A DNA stretch of 64,000 bases from Xanthomonas boreopolis (GCA_014654535.1 BNBA01000002.1:1-64000); one strand, 5' to 3'; shown: positions 33,221-43,174, counted from the stretch's first letter. A program made the numbers and translations. The notes: generated by a model from the sequence alone, not told the origin.

Positions 33221-34288
33221 ATGCGCAGACCGACCATCAAGGATGTCGCCGAACGCGCCAAGGTCTCGTTGAAGACCGTGTCGCGCGTGATCAACAACGA
33301 ACCCTCGGTGATGCAGGCCACGCGCGCGCGCGTGCTGCGCGCGATCGCCGACCTGGACTACGAACCCGATCCGTCCGCGCGCAACCTGCGCAGCGGCACG
33401 CCGTTCGTGATCGGGCTGGTCTACGACAACCCCAACCCGTACCACATCATCGGCGTGCAGAACGGCGTGCTCGCGGCCTGCCGCGAGACCGGCTTCGGCC
33501 TGCAGATCAACCCGGTGGACTCGACCTCGCCGCTGCTGGCCGAGGAGCTGGCCGAGTGGGTGCAGCGCTCGCGCCTGGCCGGCCTGGTGCTGACCGCGCC
33601 GATGTCCGAGCGGCCCGAGCTGCTGGCCGGGCTGGGCGCGCGCGGCATCAAGCACGTGCGCATCATCGCCGCCACCGAGGACCCGGGCGACGGCCCCTGC
33701 GTCTACATCGACGACCGCGACGCCGCCTACGAGATCACCGAGCACCTGATCCAGCTCGGCCACCAGCGCATCGGCTTCCTGTGGGGCGGCCCGCAGCACC
33801 GTTCCAGCGGCGAGCGTTACGCCGGCTACGAGGCGGCGCTGAAGGACTACGGCATCCCGCTCGACAAGCACCTGGTGGTGCAGGGCGACTACACCTTCGA
33901 CGACGGCTTCCGCGGCGCGCGCCGGCTGCTGTCGCTGCGCGAGCCGCCGACCGCGATCTTCGGCAGCAACGACGAGATCGCCGCCGGCGTGCTGGCCGCG
34001 GCCAAGTCGGCCGGCATGAACGTGCCGTACCAGCTGTCGATCGCCGGCTTCGAGGACAGCCCGTTCTCGCGCCAGTCGTGGCCGGCGCTGACCACCGCCA
34101 AGCAGGCGACCGAGGACATCGCGCGCCATGCCGCGCGCCTGCTGATCAGCCAGCTGCGCAGCGACGCCTACGACGAGCAGGCGGTGCAACTGCAGAACCG
34201 CGGCTTCGTCCCGCAGTTGGTGGTGCGCGGCTCCACCGCGCCGCTGCAACCCTCGCCGCCGCGTCCCCTTCCAACAGAACCGACCTGA
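33221..34288 (+). CDS. nagR: LacI-family regulator NagR
   Basis: DNA-binding repressor of 355 residues. The HTH and hinge helix occupy roughly residues 4-60 (TIKDVAERAKVSLKTVSRVIN, LDYEPDPSARNLRSG); the periplasmic-binding-like effector domain fills the rest (IGLVYDNPNPYHIIGVQNGV, LGHQRIGFLWG, IFGSNDEIAAGVL). ATG 33221 (MRRPTIK) is preferred to 33191 because the HTH starts immediately after it and AGGA precedes it. In X. campestris NagR responds to GlcNAc-derived metabolites and binds TGACA-n4-TGTCA-type palindromes; a matching site is at 24185. Encoded between nagP and nagB-II. Confidence 0.9.
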   Translation: MRRPTIKDVAERAKVSLKTVSRVINNEPSVMQATRARVLRAIADLDYEPDPSARNLRSGTPFVIGLVYDNPNPYHIIGVQNGVLAACRETGFGLQINPVDSTSPLLAEELAEWVQRSRLAGLVLTAPMSERPELLAGLGARGIKHVRIIAATEDPGDGPCVYIDDRDAAYEITEHLIQLGHQRIGFLWGGPQHRSSGERYAGYEAALKDYGIPLDKHLVVQGDYTFDDGFRGARRLLSLREPPTAIFGSNDEIAAGVLAAAKSAGMNVPYQLSIAGFEDSPFSRQSWPALTTAKQATEDIARHAARLLISQLRSDAYDEQAVQLQNRGFVPQLVVRGSTAPLQPSPPRPLPTEPT

Positions 34289-34297
34289 TCCTTCCCA

Positions 34298-35347
34298 ATG
34301 GCATTGCCCAACGAGACCGATACGCTGATGTTCCGCGAGGCGGCGCAGGCCGCCGACGTGGTCGCCACCCAGTTCGCCCGCAACCGGGCCACCGTGCAGG
34401 CGCTGGCCGACGCGTTGCGGCAGGCGCCGCCGCCGTTCGTGGTGACCTGCGCGCGCGGCAGCTCCGACCACGCCGCCACCTACGCCAAGTACCTGTTCGA
34501 GACCCAGCTGGGCATCGTCACCGCCTCGGCCTCGCCGTCGGTCGGCTCGGTCTACGCCTCGCCGCTCAAGCTCGAGGGCGCGCTGTACCTGGTGATCTCG
34601 CAGTCCGGCAAGAGCCCGGACCTGCTGCGCAACGCCGAGTCCGCCAAGGCCGCCGGCGCGCGCGTGGTGGCGCTGGTCAACGTCGAGGACTCGCCGCTGG
34701 CGCAACTCGCCGACACCGTGCTGCCGCTGTGCGCCGGGCCGGAGAAGAGCGTGGCCGCGACCAAGAGCTATCTCGCCTCGCTGGCGGCGATCCTGCAGCT
34801 GGGGGCGGCGTGGAAGAACGACCCGGCCTTGCTCGAGGCGCTGGATGCGCTGCCGGCCGCCCTGGGCGCGGCCTGGCAGGCCGATTGGCGCAGCCTCACC
34901 GAAGGCCTGGTCGATGCGCGCAACCTGTTCGTGCTCGGCCGCGGCCTGGGCCTGGCCGCGGCGCAGGAAGCGGCGCTCAAGTTCAAGGAAACCTGCGGCC
35001 TGCATGCCGAGGCCTACAGCTCGGCCGAAGTGAAGCACGGGCCGATGGCGCTGGTCGGCCCCGGATTCCCGGTGCTGGCTTTCGCCCAGCCGGACGAAAC
35101 CGGCGCCGGCACTCGCGCGCTGGCGGAGGAGTTCGGCGCCCGCGGTGCGCAGGTGTGGCTGGCGGACGGCAGCGCGCCGGCCCGCGGCCAGGCGCTGGCG
35201 CTGCCACTGGCCGGGGCTCCGCACCCGGTGTGCACGCCGCTGCTGACCGTCCAGAGCTTCTACCGCGCGATCAACGCGTTGGCGTTGCGCCGGGGCTACA
35301 ACCCCGACCTGCCGCCGCACCTCAACAAGGTCACGGAAACCGTCTGA
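34298..35347 (+). CDS. nagB-II: NagB-II, SIS-type glucosamine-6-phosphate deaminase
   Basis: Converts GlcN-6-P to fructose-6-phosphate and ammonia, replacing the unrelated NagB-I found in enterics. The 349-residue product has two SIS domains: the first with ARGSSDHAATYAKYLFE and ISQSGKSPDLL (about residues 45-110), the second with LGRGLGLAAAQEAALKFKETC (about 210-235) and SSAEVKHGPMALV. The glutamine amidotransferase domain of GlmS is absent, which separates it from GlmS. It starts 10 nt after nagR and its TGA overlaps the nagA ATG by one base. Confidence 0.92.
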   Translation: MALPNETDTLMFREAAQAADVVATQFARNRATVQALADALRQAPPPFVVTCARGSSDHAATYAKYLFETQLGIVTASASPSVGSVYASPLKLEGALYLVISQSGKSPDLLRNAESAKAAGARVVALVNVEDSPLAQLADTVLPLCAGPEKSVAATKSYLASLAAILQLGAAWKNDPALLEALDALPAALGAAWQADWRSLTEGLVDARNLFVLGRGLGLAAAQEAALKFKETCGLHAEAYSSAEVKHGPMALVGPGFPVLAFAQPDETGAGTRALAEEFGARGAQVWLADGSAPARGQALALPLAGAPHPVCTPLLTVQSFYRAINALALRRGYNPDLPPHLNKVTETV

Positions 35348-36504
35348 TGAAGGATGCCAACACGCCCGTCGCCCTCGTCAATGGCCGGGTACTGACGCCG
35401 GCGGGTTTCCGCGAGGACGTCGCGGTGCTGCTCGACGGGCGCGAGATCGCCGCGGTCGTGGCCGCCGGCGATCCGCGCGCGGCCGCCGCGGCGCAGCGCG
35501 TCGACCTGGGCGGAGGCACGCTGCTGCCGGGCTTCATCGATATCCAGGTCAACGGCGGCGGCGGCGTGCTGTTCAACAACGACGCCTCGCCCGAGGGCCT
35601 GGCCGCGATCGCGCGCGCCCACCGGCGCTACGGCACCACCGGGCTGCTGCCGACCCTGATCAGCGACACCGCCGAGAAGATGGCCGCGGCGATCCGGGCC
35701 ACGCGCGAAGCGATCGCGCAGGGCCTGCCGGGCATCCTCGGCATCCACCTGGAAGGGCCGTACCTCAACCCGGCGCGCAAGGGCACCCACGACGAGAAGG
35801 TGTTCCGCGTGCCGGATGCGCGCGAGATCGAGGTCGATACCTCGCTGGACAACGGCGTCACCCTGATCACGCTGGCGCCCGAGCGCGTGCCCGCCGAGGA
35901 CATCCGCACGCTGGTCGCGCGCGGCGCGATCGTGTTCGCCGGCCATACCGCGGCCACCTACGAACAGGCGCGCGCCGGCATCGCCGCCGGCATCCGCGGC
36001 TTCACCCACCTGTTCAACGCGATGTCGCCGCTGGCCGGGCGCGAGCCCAACGTGGTCGGCGCCGCGCTGGAGGACCGCGACACCTGGTGCGGCATCATCG
36101 TCGACGGCGTCCACGTGCATCCGGCCAGCCTGCGCGTCGCGCTGGCGGCCAAGCCGCGCGGCAAGCTGCTGCTGGTCACCGACGCGATGCCGATGGTCGG
36201 CGCCGACAGCCCGAGCTTCGACCTGTACGGCGAGACCATCACCGAGATCGACGGCGTGGTGCGCAATGCCGCCGGCGCCTTGGCAGGTTCCGCGCTGGAC
36301 ATGGCCAGCGCGGTGCGCAACACCGTCGAACTGCTCGGCGTGCCGCTGGACGAGGCCGCACGCATGGCCTCGACCTATCCCGCGCAGTGCATCGGCCTCG
36401 GCGACCGCCTCGGCGCGATCGCGCCCGGCTACCAGGCGGACTTGGTGCTGCTCGACCCGCGATTGCAGGTGCTGGAGACCTGGATCGCCGGACAGCGCGC
36501 ATAG
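35347..36504 (+). CDS. nagA: N-acetylglucosamine-6-phosphate deacetylase NagA
   Basis: Deacetylates GlcNAc-6-P to GlcN-6-P in the cytoplasm, the committed catabolic step. The 385-residue amidohydrolase shows the metal ligands and catalytic residues HLEGP (E136), AGHT (H200), THLFNAM (H221) and the catalytic Asp in VTDAMPM (D279). A beta-sandwich formed by both termini frames the barrel (GFIDIQVNGGGG marks the barrel start). One-base overlap with nagB-II indicates translational coupling. It ends the enzymatic part of the regulon; the next gene is a receptor with its own operator-rich promoter region. Confidence 0.93.
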   Translation: MKDANTPVALVNGRVLTPAGFREDVAVLLDGREIAAVVAAGDPRAAAAAQRVDLGGGTLLPGFIDIQVNGGGGVLFNNDASPEGLAAIARAHRRYGTTGLLPTLISDTAEKMAAAIRATREAIAQGLPGILGIHLEGPYLNPARKGTHDEKVFRVPDAREIEVDTSLDNGVTLITLAPERVPAEDIRTLVARGAIVFAGHTAATYEQARAGIAAGIRGFTHLFNAMSPLAGREPNVVGAALEDRDTWCGIIVDGVHVHPASLRVALAAKPRGKLLLVTDAMPMVGADSPSFDLYGETITEIDGVVRNAAGALAGSALDMASAVRNTVELLGVPLDEAARMASTYPAQCIGLGDRLGAIAPGYQADLVLLDPRLQVLETWIAGQRA

Positions 36505-36655
36505 CCGATCCCCGGCCGCGCCCGCTCGGCAGGCGCCGGCGCGCACCGCGCTCCCGCAACGCAGCAACCCCAACTCGCCGCCCTCCGGGGCGGCGGGCAC
36601 AAACGTGCGCCCGGTCACGCCGCAGCAGCGGGATCATGAAGGAGACCTGACGGAA

Positions 36656-36735
36656 GATCACGTTGTCTCCGCCGCGAACATTGCAACGGCGTTGCAAAAC
36701 GGGATACCTATACGCCCTCGGAAGATAACGTTATC
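36656..36735. promoter_or_regulatory. Three operator-like palindromes upstream of a receptor gene
   Basis: In the 377-bp gap between nagA and the receptor: GATCACGTTGTC (36656-36667), the 17-bp perfect palindrome TTGCAACGGCGTTGCAA (36681-36697) and the perfect 12-bp GATAACGTTATC (36724-36735). The first and third share the frame CGGAAGAT-n-ACGTT and a central ACGT. All have the central CG of LacI-family sites. The receptor starts 147 bp after the last one. Confidence 0.6.
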
Positions 36736-36881
36736 AGCGGAGGTGCGGCCCTCTCGACGACGTTCCACGCCGTGCTTGCCGCGGCGCCACAACCCACTGC
36801 CGCCGCCGTCCGGACAGGGGGACGGGCGGTGCATGCCGCGCGCATCGCGCATCCGTCACCGCATAGCCAGAAGGTCCGACC

Positions 36882-39557
36882 ATGCCGTTGAACCCGCCCC
36901 GCTCCCTGTCCGCTCCACCCCGCTCCTCGCATTGGCTGCGCCGCATGCGCACCGCGCCGCTGGCGCTGGCCGTGCATGGCCTGGTCTATGGCGGCGTCGT
37001 CCATCCCGCGCTCGCCGCCGCGCAGGAGGTCCCGGCCGCCGCCGATGCGAGCGCCGGCCAGGCCGCCGCGCCGGCCGCCGCCTCCGGACAGGACGTCACC
37101 ACGATGGACGCGGTCAAGGTGGTGGGCTACCAGGCGAGCCTGGGCAAGGCGCTCAACGTCAAGCGCAACGCGGGCGCCATCGTCGATGCGATCAGCGCCG
37201 AGGACATCGGCAAGTTCCCGGACACCAACGTCGCCGAATCGCTCTCGCACCTGTCCGGCATCACCGTGGACCGCCAGTTCGGCGAAGGCGAGAAGGTCAG
37301 CATCCTCGGCACCGACCCGGCACTCAACCGCGTGCTGCTCAACGGCCAGACCATCGCTTCCACCAGCTGGGGCGGCGATCCCAACGACCCGGACAGCCGC
37401 TCGTTCAACTACAGCATCCTGGCGCCGGAGGTGGTCGGGCTGATGGAGGTCTACAAGACGCCGGAAGCGCGCATCGACGAAGGCTCGATCGGCGGCACCG
37501 TGATCGTGCACACCCGCAAGCCGCTCGACCTGGACCGCAATACGCTCACCGGCACCGTGAGCTACGGCTACAACGACCGTTCCGAGGAAGGCAAGCCGAA
37601 CGCCTCGCTACTGTACAGCTGGAAGAACCGCGACGAGACGCTGGGCGTGCTGGCGTCGGTGATGCACTCGCAGAAGGTGCTGCGCCGCGATGGCGTGGAG
37701 ATCTTCGGCTACGACGACGTGGCCAGCGCGGACTTCCCCGCGTCGGTGGTCGGCGGCAACACCGGCCAGTACCCGACCTCGCTCAACACCGCGCTGTTCG
37801 AGCAGACCCGCAAGCGCGACGGCGTGACCGCGGCGCTGCAGTGGAAGCCCGACGGCGATTTCGAGCTGAACCTCACCGGCCTGTACGTCAAGGAATCCTT
37901 CGACAACTACAACCAGAGCCACTACGCCTACTGGGGTTCCAACACCGCCGATGCGACCTCGCTCGGCTTCGAGAACGGCGTGGCGACCTCCGGCACGTTC
38001 GGCAACGACTCGGTGACCTACCTCGACGGCTACCTGCGCAACACCGAGGTCAAGACCGGCAGCATCAACCTGCGCGCCGACTGGCACGGCGACGGCTGGA
38101 ACGCGTCCGGCCAGGCCGGCTATACGCGTTCCACCGGCGGCGCCGAGCGCATCTACGGCATCCAGTTCGCCTCGCTGGGCGGCTACGGCTACGGCATCGA
38201 CCACCGCAGCACGTCGATCGACTACGACCTCGACCCGACCGACCCGTCGCACATGCGGCTGCGCAATCTCTCGGCCAGCCACAGCCCGCAGTACGACCAA
38301 GAGAAATACCTGCAGCTCGATTTCGACCATGCAGTGGAGTGGGGGCCGTTCACCCAGATCCTGACCGGCATCAAGGCGAGCAACCACGCGATGGGGCAGA
38401 CCTCGTACAGCACCACCTGGAACTTCGACGGCGACGCCACGTTGTCCGGCTTCTACGGCGGGTCCACGCCGTCCGGGTACCTCGACGGCATCTCGGCCAG
38501 CCAGGACATGCAGCACTGGGCCACGATCGACAAGGGCGCCATCGGCCGCTACGCCGGCACCCTGGACGGGGCCGACGCGCTCGACTTCAGCTACAGCGCC
38601 AGCTACGGCATCGAAGAGCAGATCCGCGCCTGGTACGTGCAGGGCAACTTCTCGGGCGATCGTTATCGCGGCAACGTCGGCGTGCGCTACGTGCACACGC
38701 GCGACTCGACCGAGGGCTACAGCTACGACGCCGACGGCGGCTACACGCCGGTCGATTACCGCGGCAGCTACGGCAAGTGGCTGCCGTCGTTCAACTTCGC
38801 CTACGACCTGCGCGACGACCTGATCCTGCGCCTGGCCGCGGCCAAGGTGATCGCGCGGCCGCGCTACACCAACATGACGCCCTACGTCGCCACCGACAAC
38901 ACCACGCTGACCGCCTCCACCGGCAATCCGGGGCTCAAGCCCTACGAGTCCAACAACTACGGCGCCTCGCTGGAGTGGTACTTCACCCCCAGCAGCCTGC
39001 TCAGCGCCGAGCTGTTCTACCGCGACATCTCCAACTACGTGCTGACCACGGTGGAAGAACGCACCTTCCTCAACACCACCACCGGCGGTTCCAGCACCTA
39101 CCTGACCTCGGTGCCGACCAATGCGGGCAACGCCAGGGTCAAGGGCGTGTCGGCCAACTTCCAGCACAACTTCGGCCACGGTTTCGGCGTGGTGGCGAAC
39201 TACACCTATTCCGAAGCCAGCACCGACGGCGACTTCAGCCTGCCCTACAACTCGCGCAACGCCTACAACCTCAGCCCGTACTACGAGCAGGGCAAGTGGA
39301 GCGCGCGCATCAACCTGGGCTGGCGTTCGGAATACTTCACCCAGATCGGCCGCCTCAACGGCCAGCAGATGACCGACGCGTTCACCCAGCTCGACGCTTC
39401 CATCGGCTACCAGATCAACGATCGCCTGCGCATCTCGCTGGAAGGCAGCAACCTGCTCGACGAGACCTACTACAGCTACATCGGCAGCAAGGACCACCCG
39501 TACTACATCTACAAGAACGGGCGAGCCTACATGCTGAGCCTCAACTTCAAGATGTAG
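36882..39557 (+). CDS. TonB-dependent outer-membrane receptor, paralogue of the receptor at 17505
   Basis: Glycan receptor of 891 residues. The N terminus has a basic stretch then a hydrophobic signal (LALAVHGLVYGG...ALAAAQ), longer than usual; an internal ATG (MRTAPLALA) may be the true start. The plug is almost identical to that of the receptor at 17505-20129 (DAISAEDIGKFPDTN, DRQFGEGEKVSI, TDPALNRVLLNGQTIAS, VYKTPEARIDEGSIGGTVIVHTRKPLDL) and the C terminus (IGRL, YKNGR, LNFK) also matches, so the two are recent paralogues. The barrel ends LNFKM. Operator-like palindromes upstream suggest control by NagR or another LacI protein. Confidence 0.9.
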   Translation: MPLNPPRSLSAPPRSSHWLRRMRTAPLALAVHGLVYGGVVHPALAAAQEVPAAADASAGQAAAPAAASGQDVTTMDAVKVVGYQASLGKALNVKRNAGAIVDAISAEDIGKFPDTNVAESLSHLSGITVDRQFGEGEKVSILGTDPALNRVLLNGQTIASTSWGGDPNDPDSRSFNYSILAPEVVGLMEVYKTPEARIDEGSIGGTVIVHTRKPLDLDRNTLTGTVSYGYNDRSEEGKPNASLLYSWKNRDETLGVLASVMHSQKVLRRDGVEIFGYDDVASADFPASVVGGNTGQYPTSLNTALFEQTRKRDGVTAALQWKPDGDFELNLTGLYVKESFDNYNQSHYAYWGSNTADATSLGFENGVATSGTFGNDSVTYLDGYLRNTEVKTGSINLRADWHGDGWNASGQAGYTRSTGGAERIYGIQFASLGGYGYGIDHRSTSIDYDLDPTDPSHMRLRNLSASHSPQYDQEKYLQLDFDHAVEWGPFTQILTGIKASNHAMGQTSYSTTWNFDGDATLSGFYGGSTPSGYLDGISASQDMQHWATIDKGAIGRYAGTLDGADALDFSYSASYGIEEQIRAWYVQGNFSGDRYRGNVGVRYVHTRDSTEGYSYDADGGYTPVDYRGSYGKWLPSFNFAYDLRDDLILRLAAAKVIARPRYTNMTPYVATDNTTLTASTGNPGLKPYESNNYGASLEWYFTPSSLLSAELFYRDISNYVLTTVEERTFLNTTTGGSSTYLTSVPTNAGNARVKGVSANFQHNFGHGFGVVANYTYSEASTDGDFSLPYNSRNAYNLSPYYEQGKWSARINLGWRSEYFTQIGRLNGQQMTDAFTQLDASIGYQINDRLRISLEGSNLLDETYYSYIGSKDHPYYIYKNGRAYMLSLNFKM

Positions 39558-39578
39558 GCGAGGGCCCGCGGACATCCG

Positions 39579-39627
39579 CCGTCGTTCCCGTGCAAGGCGC
39601 CGGATCCCGCCTTCGCGGGGACGACGG
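39579..39627. terminator. Long imperfect hairpin after the receptor gene
   Basis: CCGTCGTTCCCG (39579-39590) pairs with CGGGGACGACGG (39616-39627) with one G-T mismatch, and the loop contains complementary AAGGCG/CGCCTT. It resembles the GTCGTCCCCGCGAAGGCGGG-type repeats of xanthomonads and could stop transcription of the receptor gene at 36882. Confidence 0.55.
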
Positions 39628-39702
39628 TGGAAGGAATCCCGCAAGCGCCATGAATATCCGGGGCTCCGGATCCCAGCAGGGTCTCGGCCGGGCGGCGGGG
39701 TC

Positions 39703-40932
39703 CTACGCGGCCGACCGCGCCTGCGCGATCGCGGCGATCCGCGCCTTGGCCAGCGCCTCGCCGATCTGCGGGCCCTGCAGCCCTCGTGCGGCGAGGTCGC
39801 GCGCGTTGACCGCCATCGCGGCGGCGTGCAGGCGTTGCAGCTCAGGGCCTTGCGGATAGGGGGCATCCTCGCTGCCCAGCCGGCCGCGCTTGTCGGCCTC
39901 GCAGACCTTGGCGAGCTGCGCGATGCGATCGGGGCGGCGGAAGGCGTCGCAGCGCTGCAGCAGTTCGTGCACGGTGCGGTCGCGCAGTTCGGGCAGGCGG
40001 TGCACGTTGAGGTGCTCGCGGCAGGCGATCACCGCCAGGTCGCGGTAGTCGGCCGGTACCTTGAGGCGCTCGCTCAACGCCCGCACCGGCGCGACGCCGC
40101 GCTGCTCGTGCATGACGTGGCGCGGCCACTCCTCGCGCGGCGTCAGCGCCTTGCCGAGGTCGTGCACGAGCGCGGCGAAGCCGACCAGCGCATCGCCGGG
40201 CGCGATCCGCGCCGCCATGTCGCTGACCAGTTCCTGGTGGCGGCCGGTATCCACTTCCGGATGGAACTCGGCGCGCTGCGGCACGCCGTACAGCGCTTCG
40301 ACCTCGGGCAGGATCGCGGCGAGCGCGCCCGCGTCGTGCAGCGTGCGCAGGAAGGCCGACGGCTGCGGCGCGGCGAGCGCCTTGCGCAGTTCCTGCCACA
40401 CGCGCTCGGGCACCAGCGCGTCCAGTTCGCCGCCGGCGGCGATCTCGCGCATCAGCGCCAGGGTCTCGCCGGCGACGCCGAAGCCCAGCGGCGCCAACCG
40501 GGCCATGAAGCGCGCCGCGCGCAGCACCCGCAGCGGGTCCTCGACGAAGGCCGGACCGACGTGCCGCAGCACGCGCCGTTCGATGTCGCGCACGCCGCCG
40601 TAGGGATCGACCAATTCGCCGGTCGCCTCGTCGCGGGCGATCGCGTTGATGGTGAAATCGCGCCGCTGCAGGTCTTCTTCCAGCGTCACCGACGGGTCGG
40701 CATCGACCACGAAGCCGCGGTAGCCGCGCCCGCTCTTGCGCTCGGTGCGCGCCAGCGCGTACTCCTCGCCGGTCCGCGGATGCAGGAACACGGGGAAATC
40801 CCGGCCCACCGGCTTGTAGCCGGCATCGAGCATCCGTTGCGGGGTGGCGCCGACCACCACCCAGTCGCGGTCGCCGGCCGGCTGGCCCAGCAGTTCGTCG
40901 CGGATCGCCCCGCCCACGAGATAGATCTTCAT
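39703..40932 (-). CDS. cca: CCA-adding tRNA nucleotidyltransferase with HD domain
   Basis: Adds or repairs the CCA end of tRNAs. The 409-residue product starts [16 protein letters not shown] (nucleotidyltransferase glycine-rich loop), has the catalytic DxD region in GRDFPVFL and RDFTINAIA, the nucleotide-recognition segment [12 protein letters not shown], and an HD phosphohydrolase motif HDLGKALTP in the C-terminal half, as in gammaproteobacterial Cca (about 410 residues). ATG 40932 is chosen since the conserved N terminus begins there; the frame extends eight codons upstream without function. Convergent with the receptor gene and followed on the same strand by nothing in the nag locus, so a housekeeping border. 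Confidence 0.93.
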   Translation of the reverse strand: MKIYLVGGAIRDELLGQPAGDRDWVVVGATPQRMLDAGYKPVGRDFPVFLHPRTGEEYALARTERKSGRGYRGFVVDADPSVTLEEDLQRRDFTINAIARDEATGELVDPYGGVRDIERRVLRHVGPAFVEDPLRVLRAARFMARLAPLGFGVAGETLALMREIAAGGELDALVPERVWQELRKALAAPQPSAFLRTLHDAGALAAILPEVEALYGVPQRAEFHPEVDTGRHQELVSDMAARIAPGDALVGFAALVHDLGKALTPREEWPRHVMHEQRGVAPVRALSERLKVPADYRDLAVIACREHLNVHRLPELRDRTVHELLQRCDAFRRPDRIAQLAKVCEADKRGRLGSEDAPYPQGPELQRLHAAAMAVNARDLAARGLQGPQIGEALAKARIAAIAQARSAA

Positions 40933-40972
40933 GCCCGCCATGATGCCTGAAGGCATGCATGCGCCGCGGCGT

Positions 40973-41212
40973 TCAGCCGAATCCGCGCGCCCCGGGCACG
41001 AACAGCCCGATCACGAACCACACCAGCCCGGCCAGCCACAGCAGCAGGACGTACAGGCGGATCTGCTCGGCGTTCCAGAAGCCGGCGAAAGGGCCGTCGA
41101 GGAGAAGCGCGGCCTTCCAGCCTTCCATCCAGTCCGCGCCGCCGCCATTCACTATCCACCAGGCCAGGCTGCTGGCCGCCGCGAACAGCAGGCACCACGC
41201 GACCAGGCCCAC
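40973..41212 (-). CDS. Small two-helix membrane protein next to slt
   Basis: 79 residues starting with GTG at 41212, directly after the slt stop (TGAGTG, no gap), so probably translated by coupling. Two hydrophobic helices (about residues 3-19 and 51-70) are separated by an acidic/aromatic loop ([10 protein letters not shown]). It belongs to no family I can name. The position between slt and cca hints at an envelope role but nothing in the sequence proves it. Confidence 0.7.
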   Translation of the reverse strand: MGLVAWCLLFAAASSLAWWIVNGGGADWMEGWKAALLLDGPFAGFWNAEQIRLYVLLLWLAGLVWFVIGLFVPGARGFG

Positions 41213-43174
41213 TCAGCGACCGCCCGCGCTGGCCGACGACGGGCAGACGAACTTCTTGCGCGTGTCCACCAGCTTGCCGAGCAGGCGGTCGCTCAGCGGC
41301 AGGGCGTCGCCGTTGAGCCGCCAGTCGTAGATCACGCTGAAGGCGAGCACGCGCGCCACGTACTCGCGGGTCTCCTTGTAGCTGATCGTCTCGATCCAGA
41401 TGTCCGGGTCGTGGCTGGGCCGCTGGCCGAGCCAGCGCGCGGCGGGCGTCGGGCCGGCGTTGTAGGCCGCGATCGTCACGTAGGGCTGGCCGCCGTACTT
41501 GTCCAGCAGCTGGCGCAGGTAGGCGGTGCCGATGGCGATGTTGGTGTCCGGGTCGTACAGGCTGGACGCGCCGCCGTAGCCGGCCAGGCCGATCGACCTG
41601 GCCACGCTCGCGCCGGTGGCGGGCAGGACCTGCATCAGGCCCATCGCGTTGGCGGGCGAGCGCGCGTTCGGGTTGAACACGCTCTCGGCGCGGATCTCGG
41701 CGGCGACCCAGGCCGGGTCGAGCGCGTTGCGCGCGGCTTCGCGGCGGATCGTGTCGTCGTGGTGCAGCGGGAAGCGCAGCGCGTACAGGCGCTGTTCGTC
41801 GGGTTGCTTGCCGAGCGCGAACACCGCGCGGTCGAACCAGCCGTTGTCGCCGGCCACTTCCACCGCGAGCCGGCGCTGGGTGTCGTCGAAGCGGGTCAGG
41901 GCGTCGTTCCATTCCAGGGTCGCCCAGCCGGCGCGGTCGAGCTTGTACAGCTCCAGCGCGCGGACCAGCGCCGGATCGCGCGCCACGGCGGCCTTGGCCT
42001 GCGCGCTGTCGTTCGGCTGCCACGGGCACAGCGCGTAGGGTTGTTGCAGGCGGTCGGCGGCGAGAAAACCGTGGAAGGTCGGTTGCCCGGCGGCGCGGCG
42101 GTACAGGGCCTGGGCCGCCGCGGCATCGCCAGTCTTCTCCGCCAACCGCGCCTCGAAGTACTGCCAGCGCGAGTCGTTGCGCTGCGAAGCCGGCATCTTG
42201 CGGATCGCCGCCAGCGCCGACGGCCAGTCGCCGCGCGCCATCGCCTCGCGTGCGCGCCATTCGTGCAGGCGCTCGTCGTAGGCCGCCTCGGGCACCGCGT
42301 CGAGCCGGCGCGCGGAATCGGGCAGGTAGGACGCCACCGTCCACAGCGCGATCTGGTAGAGCACCTGGCCGCGCTGCGCGTCGCTGAAGCCGAGCGCGCC
42401 GGCGACCTGCGGCAACAGGCGCTCGGCCGCGTCCGGATCGGCCTTGGCCAGCTTGGCCAGGCCGTCGACGGCGATGCGGCGGCTGCGATCGGTCTTCGGC
42501 CACTGCAGCGCCCGGGTATCGGGCTGGGCCAGGAACTGCGCGTAGTCGTTGGCCTGGGCCAGCTCGGCCGCCGGCAGCCCGCGGGCCGCACTGCGCATCA
42601 CCGCCGGTTGCTGCGCGTCGGCCGCCGCCTCCACGCGCTGCCAGCGCAGCGCGTCGGTCATGCCACCGCGCGCCTCCAGCACCGCGAACACCGGGTCGCA
42701 GGCGTCCGGCAGCGACTTGCCGCTGCTCGACCACAGGGCCTGCGCATCGGCAACCCATTGCGCGTCGGCCTTGCCGAGGGCCTGGCGCGCATTGAGCTCG
42801 GCACAGCGCAGGCCGACGTTGTCGGTCGGCTTCCAGTTGGCCAGCAGCGCGCTCCAGTCCTGGCGGCGGGCCAGCGCGGGCAGCCACGTGCCGCGGAACG
42901 CCTCGGCGACCGGCTGGCCGGCGTAGCGCTTGAGGAAGTCCTGGGCCTGGGCGTTGGAGATGCGGTCGATGTTGCGCCGCAGGCTGGCGTACTGCAGCCA
43001 GCCATAGAGCGGATGGCTGGAGAACGCGGCGAGTTCGTCGGGCTCGAGGCGGCCGGCATCGGCGGCCTCGAGCGCACTGCGCATGGCCGGCCGCTGCGCC
43101 TCCAGGTTTTGCGCGCCGGCGAAGGCGGGCAGGCCGGCGATGGAAAGGATGAACAGGGTCAGGGTCCGCTTCAT
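41213..43174 (-). CDS. slt: Soluble lytic murein transglycosylase
   Basis: Periplasmic exo-lytic transglycosylase cutting peptidoglycan with formation of 1,6-anhydro-muramic ends. 653 residues with a Sec signal (MKRTLTLFILSIAGLPAFAGAQ). A long alpha-helical solenoid (about residues 25-470) precedes the lysozyme-like SLT domain. The catalytic Glu is E497 in EIRAESVFNPNARSP; AMGLMQVLPATG, NIAIGTAYL and IAAYNAGP are the following family motifs. Length matches the Slt70 group. It overlaps nothing but abuts the small membrane protein downstream. Start at 43174 fits the signal peptide. Confidence 0.92.
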   Translation of the reverse strand: MKRTLTLFILSIAGLPAFAGAQNLEAQRPAMRSALEAADAGRLEPDELAAFSSHPLYGWLQYASLRRNIDRISNAQAQDFLKRYAGQPVAEAFRGTWLPALARRQDWSALLANWKPTDNVGLRCAELNARQALGKADAQWVADAQALWSSSGKSLPDACDPVFAVLEARGGMTDALRWQRVEAAADAQQPAVMRSAARGLPAAELAQANDYAQFLAQPDTRALQWPKTDRSRRIAVDGLAKLAKADPDAAERLLPQVAGALGFSDAQRGQVLYQIALWTVASYLPDSARRLDAVPEAAYDERLHEWRAREAMARGDWPSALAAIRKMPASQRNDSRWQYFEARLAEKTGDAAAAQALYRRAAGQPTFHGFLAADRLQQPYALCPWQPNDSAQAKAAVARDPALVRALELYKLDRAGWATLEWNDALTRFDDTQRRLAVEVAGDNGWFDRAVFALGKQPDEQRLYALRFPLHHDDTIRREAARNALDPAWVAAEIRAESVFNPNARSPANAMGLMQVLPATGASVARSIGLAGYGGASSLYDPDTNIAIGTAYLRQLLDKYGGQPYVTIAAYNAGPTPAARWLGQRPSHDPDIWIETISYKETREYVARVLAFSVIYDWRLNGDALPLSDRLLGKLVDTRKKFVCPSSASAGGR

